This document shows, in pieces, positions 7,220 to 16,284 of a stretch of DNA of 32,285 nucleotides (the first letter of the stretch is position 1; each line of letters begins with the position of its first letter). The notes below the pieces were generated by a model. That model saw only the letters and a list, made by a program, of their open reading frames with translations, was not told the DNA's origin and searched no databases. The position numbers and the translations under genes were made by a program. The stretch lies in assembly GCF_900103265.1 (NCBI RefSeq), contig NZ_FMWX01000014.1, positions 1 to 32,285 of the forward strand, in the 5' to 3' direction. This DNA comes from Sphingomonas sp. NFR15 (GTDB lineage: Bacteria > Pseudomonadota > Alphaproteobacteria > Sphingomonadales > Sphingomonadaceae).

Positions 7220-8517
7220 TCAGTCCCTTTCCTGGATATCGGGCGTGGCGGAGGCGCCGCCGCGGTCGCCTTGCTGGATGGCGTGCATCGCGACCTGACG
7301 GTGATGGCGGGCGGTCTGCTGACCGCGCATGGCGCGCGCCCATGCGGGAATGTCGTCGCTCCCCGGGCTTGACGCGGGCGATCCGCCGCCCGTGCGATGG
7401 AACGCGTTCCACGCGGCTGTGCGCCCCTGGGTCGCGGCTTCGCTGAGGCCAAGCGCGCTGGAAGCGCGCGCACGCGCGGCGTTGCCGGCCGCGCGCGCGA
7501 TGCCGCCAACGCCTGCGGTCATGGTGGGCGCGGCCGCGGTTTCCTTTCCAAGGCTGTATGCGGTGGATGCGGCCGATCCCATCGCCGTGCCGGCGCGGAC
7601 AGCTGCGAGTGCCGCGCCGCCAAGCGCGCTCGCACCACCGATGGCCGCACCACCAGCGAGCATGGTGATGCCGGCCGCACCTGCCGTCGCACCGAGCGCC
7701 GCGCCGGCGCCGAGCTGTGGCGCGCCAGCGACAAGGCCCGACGCGATGCTGGGGCCGAATATACCGAGGCCGAAGATGGCCAGGCTGGCGAGCATCAGGC
7801 TCATCGCCTGGCCGATGTCGGGTTCCTGGCCTTGCAGCGCGGCCGTGAACTCCGCGAAAAAGTTCGATCCGATGCCGACGATCACGGCGAGTACCATGAC
7901 CTTGATACCCGACGATACGACATTGCCCAGCACACGTTCGGCAAGGAAGCTGGTGCGATTCCAGAGCGAGAACGGTACCAGGATGAAGCCGGCCAGCGAG
8001 GTCAGCTTGAACTCGATGATCGTCACGAACATCTGCACGGCGAGGATGAAGAAGGCGATGATCACGATCGCCCAGGTGAACAGTAGCACGGCGATCGTCA
8101 GGAAGTTGTCGAAGAATGTCGTGAACCCCATCAACTGCGAGACTTGCTGGAGCAGGGGCCACGCCGCCGAGAAGCCGGTGCCTGCGAGGCGGCCGGGTTT
8201 GAGGAGGTCGGCCGCCGTCAGCGTGCCGCCGCCGGCGGTTAAGCCGGCTTGGGTGAAGGAGCGGAAGATGATACCGGAGAGCGTCGAAAAGCTGTTGAGG
8301 ATGAATGCGAAAGCCCGACGTACAGGATCTTCCTGATGAACCGACCCATGACATTGTCATCGCCGCCCAAGGCCCAGAACAGGCCGGCCAAGGTGATGTC
8401 GATCCCGATCAGAGTCACGGTCAGGAACCGGACATCGCCGCCGAGCAGCCCGAACCCGGCGTCGATGTAGGTGGTGAACGTCGCCAAGAAGCGGTCGATG
8501 ACATTGAGATCATTCAC
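7220..8517 (-). pseudogene. trbL: TrbL, polytopic T4SS membrane protein (VirB6-like), frameshifted
   Basis: TrbL is the multi-pass inner-membrane channel component. The 5' part, from a GTG at 8517, reads VNDLNVIDRFLATFTTYIDA, GFGLLGGDVRFLTVTLIGID and IRKILYVG. The frame then turns into LSHSSSTAFRRSP and stops at 8239. In the next frame the expected sequence appears at once: AFAFILNSFSTLSGIIF, then RSFTQAGLTAGGGTLTA, running on without a break into MGFTTFFDNFLTIAVLLFTW and the Ala/Gly-rich C-terminus. One missing G in the GGG run (CCC at 8314-8316 on the plus strand) accounts for the switch: GTC GGG GCT TTC would keep the frame. This is either a real disabling mutation or a homopolymer sequencing error. 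The downstream part (7220-8134) has an internal ATG, but lacks the first helices. Confidence 0.88.
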
Positions 8518-8628
8518 GTGCGCGGTTCCTGCGGGGAGGGGGAGCGGTGGGACGGAGCCCGGGGGAGCAAAGCGCCGCACTGCGACGGACGACGGGAGGC
8601 GGAATCGCTGCCGCCCTCTCCGGCGTGC

Positions 8629-9375
8629 CTAGTGAGGCGTGTAGGCGTTGCCCGTACCGAGGAACTTGGTGGTCGCCGCTTGGCCGTCGATCTGTGACTG
8701 GGCTTCGCGAGCGCGTTGGATGGCTTCCGCGCGGTACTGCGCCGCCATCATGTTCTGGATCTGGAACTGCTGCTTGGCGGTGAGCGCGAGTAACTGATTG
8801 GTCGCCTGGCTCGCTTGAAGCGCCCCTTCAGCGCCCTGGCTCTTCGCTACGATCGACGACAGCGCCTGTGCGTCGGCCTGGACGTTTTCGGCGACCTGCG
8901 CCTGCACCGTCATCGTCTGCTGATAGGCGGACATGGCGGTATCCAGCCGCGCACGTGCCGCGACAACCTGATCGTTGGTACGCAGCGCCTGGCCAAAGCT
9001 CTGCGGGAAGAGCTGGTGAAACTGCTGGTCGAGCCCCGACACCTGGAAGCGGATACCCTGGGCTTTGCCCATCAGGCGATCGACCTCGCGCAGCGTCTGG
9101 GTCAGCGCTTGCAGCTCGGGGAAATCGATCGTGGTCAGGTTCTTCGCCTGGTTGATCAGGCTGCGCGCCTGGTTCTGCAGCGACTGGATCTGGTTGTTGA
9201 TCTGGCTAAGGGTCCGCGCAGCCGTCAGAAGATTCTGGCTGTAGTTGCTGGGATCGAACACGGTGATCTGTCCGTGCGCCGGCTTGGCTGTCAGGGCCAC
9301 GCCCGTAGCGAGCGATCCGGTCGACCCAATGCCGAGCGCGCCAGCGATCAGATATTTGCGCGTGAGGAATCGCAT
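8629..9375 (-). CDS. trbJ: TrbJ, VirB5-like exported T4SS protein
   Basis: This 248-residue protein has a signal peptide (MRFLTRKYLIAGALGIGSTG through AKPAHGQ) and a long helical, Gln-rich body typical of TrbJ/VirB5: YSQNLLTAARTLSQINNQIQ, LINQAKNLTTIDFPELQALT and LREVDRLMGKAQGIRF. VirB5 homologues sit at the pilus tip or in the periplasm and aid assembly. A GTG three bases upstream (9378) is another possible start. The trbE stop (TAA at 9380-9382) is only a few bases upstream. The usual small trbK gene after trbJ is not seen; 111 bp separate it from trbL. Confidence 0.9.
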   Translation of the reverse strand: MRFLTRKYLIAGALGIGSTGSLATGVALTAKPAHGQITVFDPSNYSQNLLTAARTLSQINNQIQSLQNQARSLINQAKNLTTIDFPELQALTQTLREVDRLMGKAQGIRFQVSGLDQQFHQLFPQSFGQALRTNDQVVAARARLDTAMSAYQQTMTVQAQVAENVQADAQALSSIVAKSQGAEGALQASQATNQLLALTAKQQFQIQNMMAAQYRAEAIQRAREAQSQIDGQAATTKFLGTGNAYTPH

Positions 9376-9379
9376 CACA

Positions 9380-11818
9380 TTACTCCGGTGCTCGGGGGAT
9401 GGGGAAATCGGCGAGAAGATCGGCGGCCCATTCGAGGCCGGCGGACGTCAGAAAGCGCGCGGCGAAGCCCTCAACGCCGCGCTCGGCGATCATGGCGTCG
9501 ATCCGGGTCTGGGTGGCCGGATCCGAGGCACCGCAGAGCGCCAGCGCGATCGGGCCGAGGCCAAGCTCGAACAGCCGGTTGCCCCGAGCTGACTGAAGGT
9601 AATATTGCCGCTTGGGCGTCGCGTGGCTGATCAGCTCGATCTGGCGCTCGTTCAATCCGAACCGCTCATAGGCCTCGCGGCTCTGCGGCTCGATCGCCCG
9701 ATCGTTCGGAAGCAATATGCGCTGAGGGCAGCTTTCGATAATGGCCGGCGCGATGCTGCTCGATGCGATGTCGGCGAGGCTTTGGGTCGCGAACAGCACG
9801 GCGACATTCTTCTTGCGAAGCACCTTCAGCCATTCGCGGATACGCGCCGCGAAGAGTGGATGGTCGAGAAAGATCCAGGCTTCGTCGAGGACGAGCAGGG
9901 TCGGCCGGCCGTCGAACCGCTCCTCGAGGCGGTGAAAGAGGTAGGTCAGGACCGGCGCGACCACGCCCGCCTGACCCATCAACGCCTCGGTCTCGAAGCA
10001 TTGGACATCGGCGAAGGCGAGATGCTGTTCGGCAGCGTCGAGCAGTCGCCCGTAGGGGCCATCGAGCGTATAGGCGCCGAGCGCGGTGCGCAGCGCGTTC
10101 GATTGGAGCAGCAGCGTCAAACCGGTGAGTGTCCGCTCCCCGGGCGGCGCGGAGGCGAGGCTGCCCAACGCGGACCAGACAGCGTCCTTGACCTCTGGCG
10201 TGACGAGCACCTTCTCGTGTGCGAGCAGCGCGGAAATCCATTCGGCCGCCCAGCTTCGTTCTGTGGCATCGTCGATCCGCCGCAAGGGCTGGAACGCCAG
10301 CGTTTCGCCCGCGTCCGCACCGAGACCAAGCGGATGATGCGCACCGCCCATCGCGAGTACCGCGGCGCGCGCCGAAAACCCCTTGTCGAAGATGTAGACC
10401 TGCGCGTTCGCGTAGCGCCGGAACTGGAGCGCGATCAGCGCGAGCAGCACGGATTTGCCGGCGCCGGTCGGACCGACCACCAGCGTGTGGCCAACATCGC
10501 CGACATGAGACGACAGGCGGAATGGCGTCGATCCTGCCGTACTGGCGTGGAGCAATGGCGGCCCATCGAGATGAGCATTGCGCGTCGGTCCAGCCCAAAC
10601 CGACGACAGCGGCATCAGATGGGCAAGGTTGAGTGTGTGGACGAGCGGCTGCCGGACGTTCGCGTAGACCTGGCCGGGCAGTGACGACAACCACGCCTCG
10701 ACCGCGTTGACGCCTTCGCGGATCGTCGTGAAGCCGAGCCCGTTAACGATCCGTTCGACCTGCCGGACTTTGTCCTCAACCCGGTCGCGATCGGTATCGG
10801 ATACCGTAATTGTCGTGGTCAGGTGGCCGAATGCGACATGGTCGCCGCCCAGAACCTGAAGCGCCGCGTCCGCATCGACCACCTTGTTGTCGGCGTCGCT
10901 GTCGAGCAGTTGCGAAGGTTGGTTGTACATGATCTCGCGCAGCAGCGCGGTGATCGATTTGCGCTTGTTGAACCATTGCCGCCGCAGCTTGGTCAGCGCT
11001 TTGGTGGCGTCACTCTTGTCGAGCGCGAGGAAGCGGGTAACCCATCGGTGGCCGAAATCCTGGTGGTTGAGCGCGTCGAGGATTCCCGGCCGGCTCATGC
11101 TGGGGAAGCCAAGCACCGTCAGCGTGCGAATGTGGCTGTCACCAAGCCGCGGCTCCAGCCCGCCGGTCAGCGGCGTGTCGACGAGCAGCGCGTCGAGATA
11201 GACCGGTGTCTCGGGGACGGCGACACGATGCGCTCGCTCTGAAATCGTATCGTGCAGGAACGTCAGTGTTTCGGAGTCGTCGAGCGCGCGTACCTCGGGC
11301 ATGAAGCTCGCGAAGAGATCCAGGGCGCGGTCGCTCTCGGCGATGAAGCTGGACAGCGCCCCGCGCCAGTCGCGACCCTTGTCGGCATCGGGCCGCTCGA
11401 CCAGCGAACGGCCGGCTGCCTCGGCGCTGTCCGACGTCGGCAGCCAAGTCAGCGTCAAATGGTAGCGGCTTTCATAATGCTCGCCTTCTTCCAGGAAGGC
11501 GGCGCGACGCTCCTGATCGACGAGCCACGAGGCGGCATCGGGGAAATTGCTGTCGGGATAGGCTGACGCCTCGCGCCGCTCGGCATCGAAGAAAAGTGCC
11601 CAGCCGGTGCCGAAGCGCTTGAGCACGTTGTTTGCCCGCGCGCAGGCCGAGATCAGCTCGGCGTCGGTCGCGGATTCAAGATCGGGTCCGCGGAAGCGCA
11701 GCGTCCGCTGGAAGCTGCCATCCTTATTGAGGATGATGCCGGGCGCGACCAGCGCTGCCCAGGGAAGATGGTCCGCCAGCCGATCGGCTCGGTGGCGATA
11801 TTCGGCGAGGTTCAGCAC
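9380..11818 (-). CDS. trbE: TrbE, VirB4-type ATPase of the T4SS
   Basis: This 812-residue cytoplasmic ATPase energises pilus assembly and substrate transfer. The N-terminal CagE/TrbE/VirB domain begins VLNLAEYRHRADRLADHLPW. Walker A is GPTGAGKS near residues 449-456, and Walker B is LLVLDEAWIF near 641-650, followed by the conserved KKNVAVLFATQSLADI. The GTG at 11818 was chosen because family similarity begins there and because it overlaps the trbD stop by seven bases. The open frame runs on to 11938, but that extension is low-complexity Arg/Pro sequence antisense to nothing recognisable and overlaps trbD. Length matches the family and no lesion was seen. Confidence 0.93.
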   Translation of the reverse strand: MLNLAEYRHRADRLADHLPWAALVAPGIILNKDGSFQRTLRFRGPDLESATDAELISACARANNVLKRFGTGWALFFDAERREASAYPDSNFPDAASWLVDQERRAAFLEEGEHYESRYHLTLTWLPTSDSAEAAGRSLVERPDADKGRDWRGALSSFIAESDRALDLFASFMPEVRALDDSETLTFLHDTISERAHRVAVPETPVYLDALLVDTPLTGGLEPRLGDSHIRTLTVLGFPSMSRPGILDALNHQDFGHRWVTRFLALDKSDATKALTKLRRQWFNKRKSITALLREIMYNQPSQLLDSDADNKVVDADAALQVLGGDHVAFGHLTTTITVSDTDRDRVEDKVRQVERIVNGLGFTTIREGVNAVEAWLSSLPGQVYANVRQPLVHTLNLAHLMPLSSVWAGPTRNAHLDGPPLLHASTAGSTPFRLSSHVGDVGHTLVVGPTGAGKSVLLALIALQFRRYANAQVYIFDKGFSARAAVLAMGGAHHPLGLGADAGETLAFQPLRRIDDATERSWAAEWISALLAHEKVLVTPEVKDAVWSALGSLASAPPGERTLTGLTLLLQSNALRTALGAYTLDGPYGRLLDAAEQHLAFADVQCFETEALMGQAGVVAPVLTYLFHRLEERFDGRPTLLVLDEAWIFLDHPLFAARIREWLKVLRKKNVAVLFATQSLADIASSSIAPAIIESCPQRILLPNDRAIEPQSREAYERFGLNERQIELISHATPKRQYYLQSARGNRLFELGLGPIALALCGASDPATQTRIDAMIAERGVEGFAARFLTSAGLEWAADLLADFPIPRAPE

Positions 11819-12096
11819 GCGAGATAGCCCTTCTGGCGGAGGTGGCGGATCAGCACGGACGCGAAGTCCGGGTCGCGGCCCGCGGCGAACACGGCGATGC
11901 TGTGTCCGGCGGCCCAGAGTACGAGGCCGGCCAGCCATTGCTGGAGTCCGAGCCCGACCGCTGCGGCGATCGTGCCGTTGACGATAGCAATCCCGCGCGG
12001 CGCACCGCCGAGCAGGATCGGCGACCCGAGGCTCCCATGGATGGGAGCCTCGAAGCCTTCGAGATGCTGGACGCTGTAGGTGTTTGGGCCGATCAC
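11812..12096 (-). CDS. trbD: TrbD, VirB3-like T4SS membrane protein
   Basis: This 94-residue protein has a cytoplasmic N-terminus with EAPIHGSLGSPILLGGAPRG, the typical TrbD/VirB3 opening, and a hydrophobic hairpin (IAIVNGTIAAAVGLGLQQW, LAGLVLWAAGHSIAVF). It ends with the conserved-looking DPDFASVLIRHLRQKGYLAC. VirB3 proteins associate with the VirB4 ATPase, whose gene overlaps the 3' end here by seven bases. The start overlaps the trbC stop by four bases. Confidence 0.92.
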   Translation of the reverse strand: MIGPNTYSVQHLEGFEAPIHGSLGSPILLGGAPRGIAIVNGTIAAAVGLGLQQWLAGLVLWAAGHSIAVFAAGRDPDFASVLIRHLRQKGYLAC

Positions 12097-12434
12097 GCGA
12101 TCAGCGCCCCGCCGCCAAAGCTGAAGAAACTGAGGAAGAAGCTCGACGCGGCAAATGCGATCGACAGGCCGAACACGATCTGGATGAGGCGCCGGAAGCC
12201 GCCGCTGCTTTCACCGAACGCCAGCGTGAGTCCCGTGGTGATGATGACGATGACGGCGACGATTTTCGCGACCGGCCCCTGGACCGATTCCAACACTTGC
12301 TGGAGCGGCTGTTCCCACGGCATGCCTGACCCCGCCGCCTGTGCGACATTGGTCAGAGCGAGGCTCAGGCCGAGGGCGGCACCGACGAGGAGGGTCGATC
12401 CGCGAGATGGAGTTTTGGCAAGCTGCATGGTCAT
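12093..12434 (-). CDS. trbC: TrbC, VirB2-like conjugative pilin precursor
   Basis: This 113-residue prepilin has an N-terminal signal-like segment (STLLVGAALGLSLALTNVAQ, then AAGSGMPWEQPL) and two hydrophobic helices (VAKIVAVIVIITTGLTLAF; RLIQIVFGLSIAFAASSFFL). This is the VirB2/TrbC layout. In RP4 the TrbC pilin is processed and cyclised by the TraF protease; an S26-type TraF is encoded here at 20640-21224, so the same route is likely. Start and stop overlap trbB and trbD by four bases each. Confidence 0.92.
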   Translation of the reverse strand: MTMQLAKTPSRGSTLLVGAALGLSLALTNVAQAAGSGMPWEQPLQQVLESVQGPVAKIVAVIVIITTGLTLAFGESSGGFRRLIQIVFGLSIAFAASSFFLSFFSFGGGALIA

Positions 12435-13420
12435 TCTCCTTGGGGGCTGGCTGGGTTGAGGAAGTCGGCGAGCGCGTAATTGCCAGTGTCGGGCTCGAAC
12501 CCGGCGACGCGCGCGATCTGCGAGATGCGGCGCTGGAGGCCGCGTCCAGAGATGAAGACGATGATGTCGATCGCCTCGGCGATCAGCCGGCGCGGGACCG
12601 TGACCACCGCTTCCTGGATGAGACTCTCGATCCGGTAGAGCGCGGATATCGCGCTGTTGGCATGGACGGTCGCGATTCCGCCAGGATGGCCGGTGTTCCA
12701 GGCCTTGAGCATGTCTAGTGCTTCGGGACCGCGCACCTCGCCGACGATGATACGATCGGGGCGCAGGCGCAGCGTCGAGCGGACGAGATCGGCCATCGTC
12801 ACGACGCCGGGGCGGGTGCGGAGGGCCACCGTGTCGGCAGCGGGACTCTGCAGCTCGCGCGTGTCCTCGATCAGGATGACGCGCTCGTCGACCCAGGCCA
12901 TTTCGGCGAGCAGCGCGTTGGCGAGCGTGGTCTTTCCCGAGCTGGTGCCGCCGGCGACGAGAATGTTGTAGCGCTGCGTGACGCAGGCCTTCAGCCGGTC
13001 GGCAGCGGCCTGCGCCATGATGCCGTCAGCCACATAATCGTTGAGGCTGTACAGCCGCTCGGCGGGCTTGCGGATCGAGAAGCAGGGTGCGGTCGATACG
13101 GGCGGAAGCACGCCTTCGAACCGTTCCCCAGCGCGTCCCTCGATATGCGGCGGCAGTTCGGCTGAGACGATCGGCGCCTCGCCGTGAGCCTCGGCCCGAG
13201 CATGGGACGCGACGAGGCGGATGATCCGCTCGGCCTGGGCGGCATCTATCCGCAAGCCTGTGTCGGTGCGGCCTTCGCCAAGCCGATCGAGGCGCAGCGC
13301 TCCGTCGGGATTGACCATGATCTCGATGACACGGGGATCGGCGAGGGCTTCGGCGATCGCCGGCCCCATCGCCGTGCGCAGCATCGCGCGTCGCCGGTCT
13401 GCGGAAATGCCGCCGGTCAC
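12431..13420 (-). CDS. trbB: TrbB, VirB11-type hexameric secretion ATPase
   Basis: This 329-residue cytoplasmic ATPase is of the VirB11/PulE superfamily. All nucleotide motifs are present: Walker A GGTSSGKTT (about 157-165), Asp box LIEDTREL, Walker B RPDRIIVGEVRG, and His box GHPGGIATVHANS. The N-terminal domain carries the common pattern DPRVIEIMVNPDGALRLDRL. It powers pilus biogenesis together with TrbE. Its ATG overlaps the CopG-like stop upstream and its stop overlaps trbC, which makes it part of one tightly packed operon. Confidence 0.94.
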   Translation of the reverse strand: MTGGISADRRRAMLRTAMGPAIAEALADPRVIEIMVNPDGALRLDRLGEGRTDTGLRIDAAQAERIIRLVASHARAEAHGEAPIVSAELPPHIEGRAGERFEGVLPPVSTAPCFSIRKPAERLYSLNDYVADGIMAQAAADRLKACVTQRYNILVAGGTSSGKTTLANALLAEMAWVDERVILIEDTRELQSPAADTVALRTRPGVVTMADLVRSTLRLRPDRIIVGEVRGPEALDMLKAWNTGHPGGIATVHANSAISALYRIESLIQEAVVTVPRRLIAEAIDIIVFISGRGLQRRISQIARVAGFEPDTGNYALADFLNPASPQGE

Positions 13421-13818
13421 AGGCCAGGCTCCGCGGCGCCGATGGTTCTACGTCCGGCGGCGATCTGCCGGCCGACCTGCGTGATGAAAGCTTCGAACCG
13501 CTTGGCGGCAAGCGCACGACCGGCATGATCGTTCTCGGCGAGTGGCGCGTGGATCGCCAGTTCGTAGCGGACGAAGAGGGCGAGCGTTTCGATCTGGATG
13601 TGACCGTCGCGTTCGATCCGTCCGATCGCGGCGGTCAGGCGATCCAGGCGAAGGCCGAACCGGTCCTCCAGTTCGGAGGCGCCACGACGATTGAGCCAGG
13701 CGGTGACGGCGTCGGTCAGGATCGCCGATTTCGACGCGCCGGGTTTCGCGGCAAGCGCCTCGAGACGGTCGCTGACCGGCTTGGGCAAGAAGAGTTGGTG
13801 GCGGATCTTCTCGATCAT
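13417..13818 (-). CDS. CopG/ribbon-helix-helix-type protein of the transfer operon
   Basis: This 133-residue protein begins MIEKIRHQLFLPKPVSDRLE followed by ALAAKPGASKSAILTDAVTA. That is the ribbon-helix-helix pattern of CopG-like DNA-binding proteins found between traG and trbB in many alphaproteobacterial clusters. The rest is helical (ELEDRFGLRLDRLTAAIGRI, LFVRYELAIHAPLA). It may autoregulate the tra/trb operon or join the relaxosome; the sequence does not decide. It lies 2 bp after the traG stop and overlaps the trbB start by four bases. Confidence 0.82.
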   Translation of the reverse strand: MIEKIRHQLFLPKPVSDRLEALAAKPGASKSAILTDAVTAWLNRRGASELEDRFGLRLDRLTAAIGRIERDGHIQIETLALFVRYELAIHAPLAENDHAGRALAAKRFEAFITQVGRQIAAGRRTIGAAEPGL

Positions 13819-13820
13819 GA

Positions 13821-15872
13821 TCAGAAATCCAGCTGCAGGGCGCCGGGCCGATGCCCGTTCGAGCCGTCGGCGCCCGCATCGATCGCATAGACCGCGCGGG
13901 CGGCGCCCAACGCCCGCGCCTGGTCCATGGCGCGGCTTTCGGCGGCTACGTCGTTATCGTCGTCGCCAAAGCCGAGCGGGTCGTCGGTGGTCGGTTTAGG
14001 TGATGCCGGTCGATCGATTTCCTGTCCCGGATGCCGAGCCTGCTCCAGACCACCACCGAGGTTGCCGCTATCGCTGTCGACCTCAGCGTTGAGGCGCGCA
14101 TCGACGTTGCGGGTACTCCCGGCCCAGTCGTCCGCGCGTGCAGGTGGTCGATCGGCATAGTCGGCCTCCCCGAGCACCGGCGGCGGCAGCACGCGCGCCT
14201 TGAAATTGCTGTCTTCAAAATAGCGCAGCTTGGTGGCGCGGATCGGCGGCGTACCGGCGACGAGGACGAGTTCGTCGGACGCCGGCAACTGCATCACTTC
14301 GCCGGGCGTCAGCAGGGCGCGGGCGGTCTCCTGCCGGCTGACCATGACGTGCGCGAGCCATGGCGCGAGGCGGTGTCCGGCGTAGTTGCGCATCGCGCGC
14401 TGTTCGGTGGCGGTGCCGAGCGCATCGGAAATGCGTTTGGCAGTTCGCTCGTCATTGGTCGCGAATGCGACGCGAACATGGCAGTTGTCGAGGATGGCGT
14501 TGTGCTCGCCGTAAGCCTTTTCGATCTGGTTGAGGCTCTGCGCGATCAGGAAGGCGCGCACACCATAGCCGGCGAGAAAAGCGAGGCTGGTCTCGAAGAA
14601 ATCCAGGCGACCGAGCGCCGGAAATTCATCGAGCATCATGAGCAGCTTGTGACGGGAAGGGGTCTTGGCACCGTTTTCGGCATGAAGCTGCTCGGTGAGC
14701 CGCCGACCGATCTGGTTGAGCACGAGCCGGATCAGCGGCTTGGTGCGGCTGATGTCGGAGGGTGGCACGACCAGATAGAGTGAGACCGGCGACTTGCCCT
14801 CGACCAGATCGGCGATGCGCCAGTCGCAGCGTGAGGTCACGGTCGCGACCGTGGGGTCGCGGTAGAGACCGAGGAACGACATCGCCGTGGAGAGCACACC
14901 AGAGCGTTCATTTTCGGACTTGTTGAGCACTTCACGCGCCGCCGAGGCGACGACCGGATGAACCACCGGCGCCTCAGGTGTCCCAAGATGGTTGGTGGTC
15001 ATCATCAGCTTGAGCGTAGCGGCGAATGGCCGTTGCGGATCCGACAGGAACGACGCCACGCGGGCGAGGGTTTTGTCTTCCTCGGCGTAGAGGATGTGGA
15101 GGATCGCGCCGACGAGCAGCGAGTGGCTGGTTTTCTCCCAGTGATTGCGTACGGTCAGCGCGCCTTCGGGATCGACCAGGATGTCGGCGATGTTCTGGAC
15201 GTCGCGGACTTCGTTGGTGCCGCGGCGAACTTCGAGCAGCGGATTGTAGCGCGCCGAGCGGGCATCGGTCGGATTGAAAAGCAGGCAGTGCGAGAAGCGC
15301 TGGCGCCAGCCGGCGGTCAGTTGCCAGTTCTCACCCTTGATGTCGTGAATGACGGCTGACCCCGACCAGCCCAGCAGCGTAGGCACGACCAGGCCGACGC
15401 CCTTGCCGCTGCGGGTCGGCGCAAATGCCATGATGTGTTCGGGACCGTCATGACGGAGATAGCGCGGGCCAACGCGCCCGAGGAATACGCCGGATTCGGT
15501 GAGCAGCCCGGCCCGGCGGATATCGCGCGATTCGGCCCAACGCGCCGAACCGTATGTCGTGAGGTCATTGCGCTGGCGCGCACGCCACAACGACCCGAAG
15601 ATTGCAGCCGCGCATCCGACGAGGCCACTCGCCGCAGCGATCCCGCCCGCTTCTTCGAACAGCGTGGGCGCATAAGCTTCAAAGGAAAACCACCAGCCGA
15701 ACAGGGCCCAGGGCAAGTAGATTCGATGACCAAACGCCGTGAACCACGGTGGGCCAAGCTCGGGCTGATAGGCGAGATGCGCAGCAGCCCACTGCGTGGC
15801 GAACCAGACGCCTCCCAATATAATGGCGAGCACGACAAGGATTTGTCCGATGAGCAGTTTGGTCGGGGTCAT
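13821..15872 (-). CDS. traG: TraG, VirD4-type coupling protein
   Basis: This 683-residue inner-membrane ATPase would dock the relaxase-DNA complex onto the trb channel. Hydrophobic segments lie at about 6-28 (LLIGQILVVLAIILGGVWF) and 52-95. Walker A is FAPTRSGKG near 150-158, followed by VGLVVPTLLGW, and Walker B is LLMMLDEFPALG, with FLIAQSLNQIEKAYG after it. The C-terminal 130 residues are acidic and low-complexity, as in other TraG proteins. ATG at 15872 was chosen because MTPTKLLIGQ begins the family similarity; an ATG at 15890 would add six residues. The CopG-like gene follows 2 bp downstream. Confidence 0.93.
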   Translation of the reverse strand: MTPTKLLIGQILVVLAIILGGVWFATQWAAAHLAYQPELGPPWFTAFGHRIYLPWALFGWWFSFEAYAPTLFEEAGGIAAASGLVGCAAAIFGSLWRARQRNDLTTYGSARWAESRDIRRAGLLTESGVFLGRVGPRYLRHDGPEHIMAFAPTRSGKGVGLVVPTLLGWSGSAVIHDIKGENWQLTAGWRQRFSHCLLFNPTDARSARYNPLLEVRRGTNEVRDVQNIADILVDPEGALTVRNHWEKTSHSLLVGAILHILYAEEDKTLARVASFLSDPQRPFAATLKLMMTTNHLGTPEAPVVHPVVASAAREVLNKSENERSGVLSTAMSFLGLYRDPTVATVTSRCDWRIADLVEGKSPVSLYLVVPPSDISRTKPLIRLVLNQIGRRLTEQLHAENGAKTPSRHKLLMMLDEFPALGRLDFFETSLAFLAGYGVRAFLIAQSLNQIEKAYGEHNAILDNCHVRVAFATNDERTAKRISDALGTATEQRAMRNYAGHRLAPWLAHVMVSRQETARALLTPGEVMQLPASDELVLVAGTPPIRATKLRYFEDSNFKARVLPPPVLGEADYADRPPARADDWAGSTRNVDARLNAEVDSDSGNLGGGLEQARHPGQEIDRPASPKPTTDDPLGFGDDDNDVAAESRAMDQARALGAARAVYAIDAGADGSNGHRPGALQLDF

Positions 15873-16284
15873 ACGGGCCTCCGCCCGCACGAGAATCAGC
15901 CTGTGCGGGTTCGACCGCTAATTTCCATGAGATTGATTTCTCACGTCAGTATCCATCTGGTGACCCGATGGACCGATCGAGGGACGGATGATCGGATTCC
16001 TCGCGACCTGCAGGCAACCACCGCATTTTTTTGGGTCGCTTCTGCCGCATGATTCACCTGTATGGGGTAGGCGACTGCGGCATACGGGTCCCAAACAGTT
16101 CGATGTGGCCCTAACGAACCTGTTCTAAGCGGTACCGCCGTTGCATGCGGTACTAAACTTGGGTGGATGGTTCGTCCTGCATTCCGGCATGCTAGACGAT
16201 TTACGGCACGGGCACGAGGTGGCTCTCACGCACGTCTCCCGCGTCCGGTGGAGTCCGGCGCTCTGGATGGCGGGATTGTCGAAG
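15873..16284. other. Non-coding, repeat-rich gap upstream of traG (promoter or oriT candidate)
   Basis: No frame here looks coding. The region holds several short symmetric elements: TGCCGCA at 16043-16049 paired with TGCGGCA at 16076-16082, a perfect 10-bp palindrome GCGGTACCGC at 16129-16138, a second GCGGTAC at 16147-16153, GCATGC at 16143-16148, and a T7 run at 16026-16032. It sits upstream of the traG-trb operon, so it should hold that promoter. Clustered inverted repeats next to transfer genes also fit an origin of transfer, but no known nick sequence was recognised here. Confidence 0.3.

Noticed and set aside
9605..10684. Long plus-strand open frame of 359 codons
   Set aside because: It lies wholly inside trbE on the opposite strand and shows only the composition expected of a GC-rich shadow frame.
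11819..11938. Extended N-terminus of TrbE
   Set aside because: The stretch overlaps trbD in another frame and is low-complexity; the GTG at 11818 fits the family start.
15890..15945. GGTTCGACC-like tRNA T-arm motif in the gap upstream of traG
   Set aside because: No matching acceptor stem, D-arm or anticodon arm could be placed around it.
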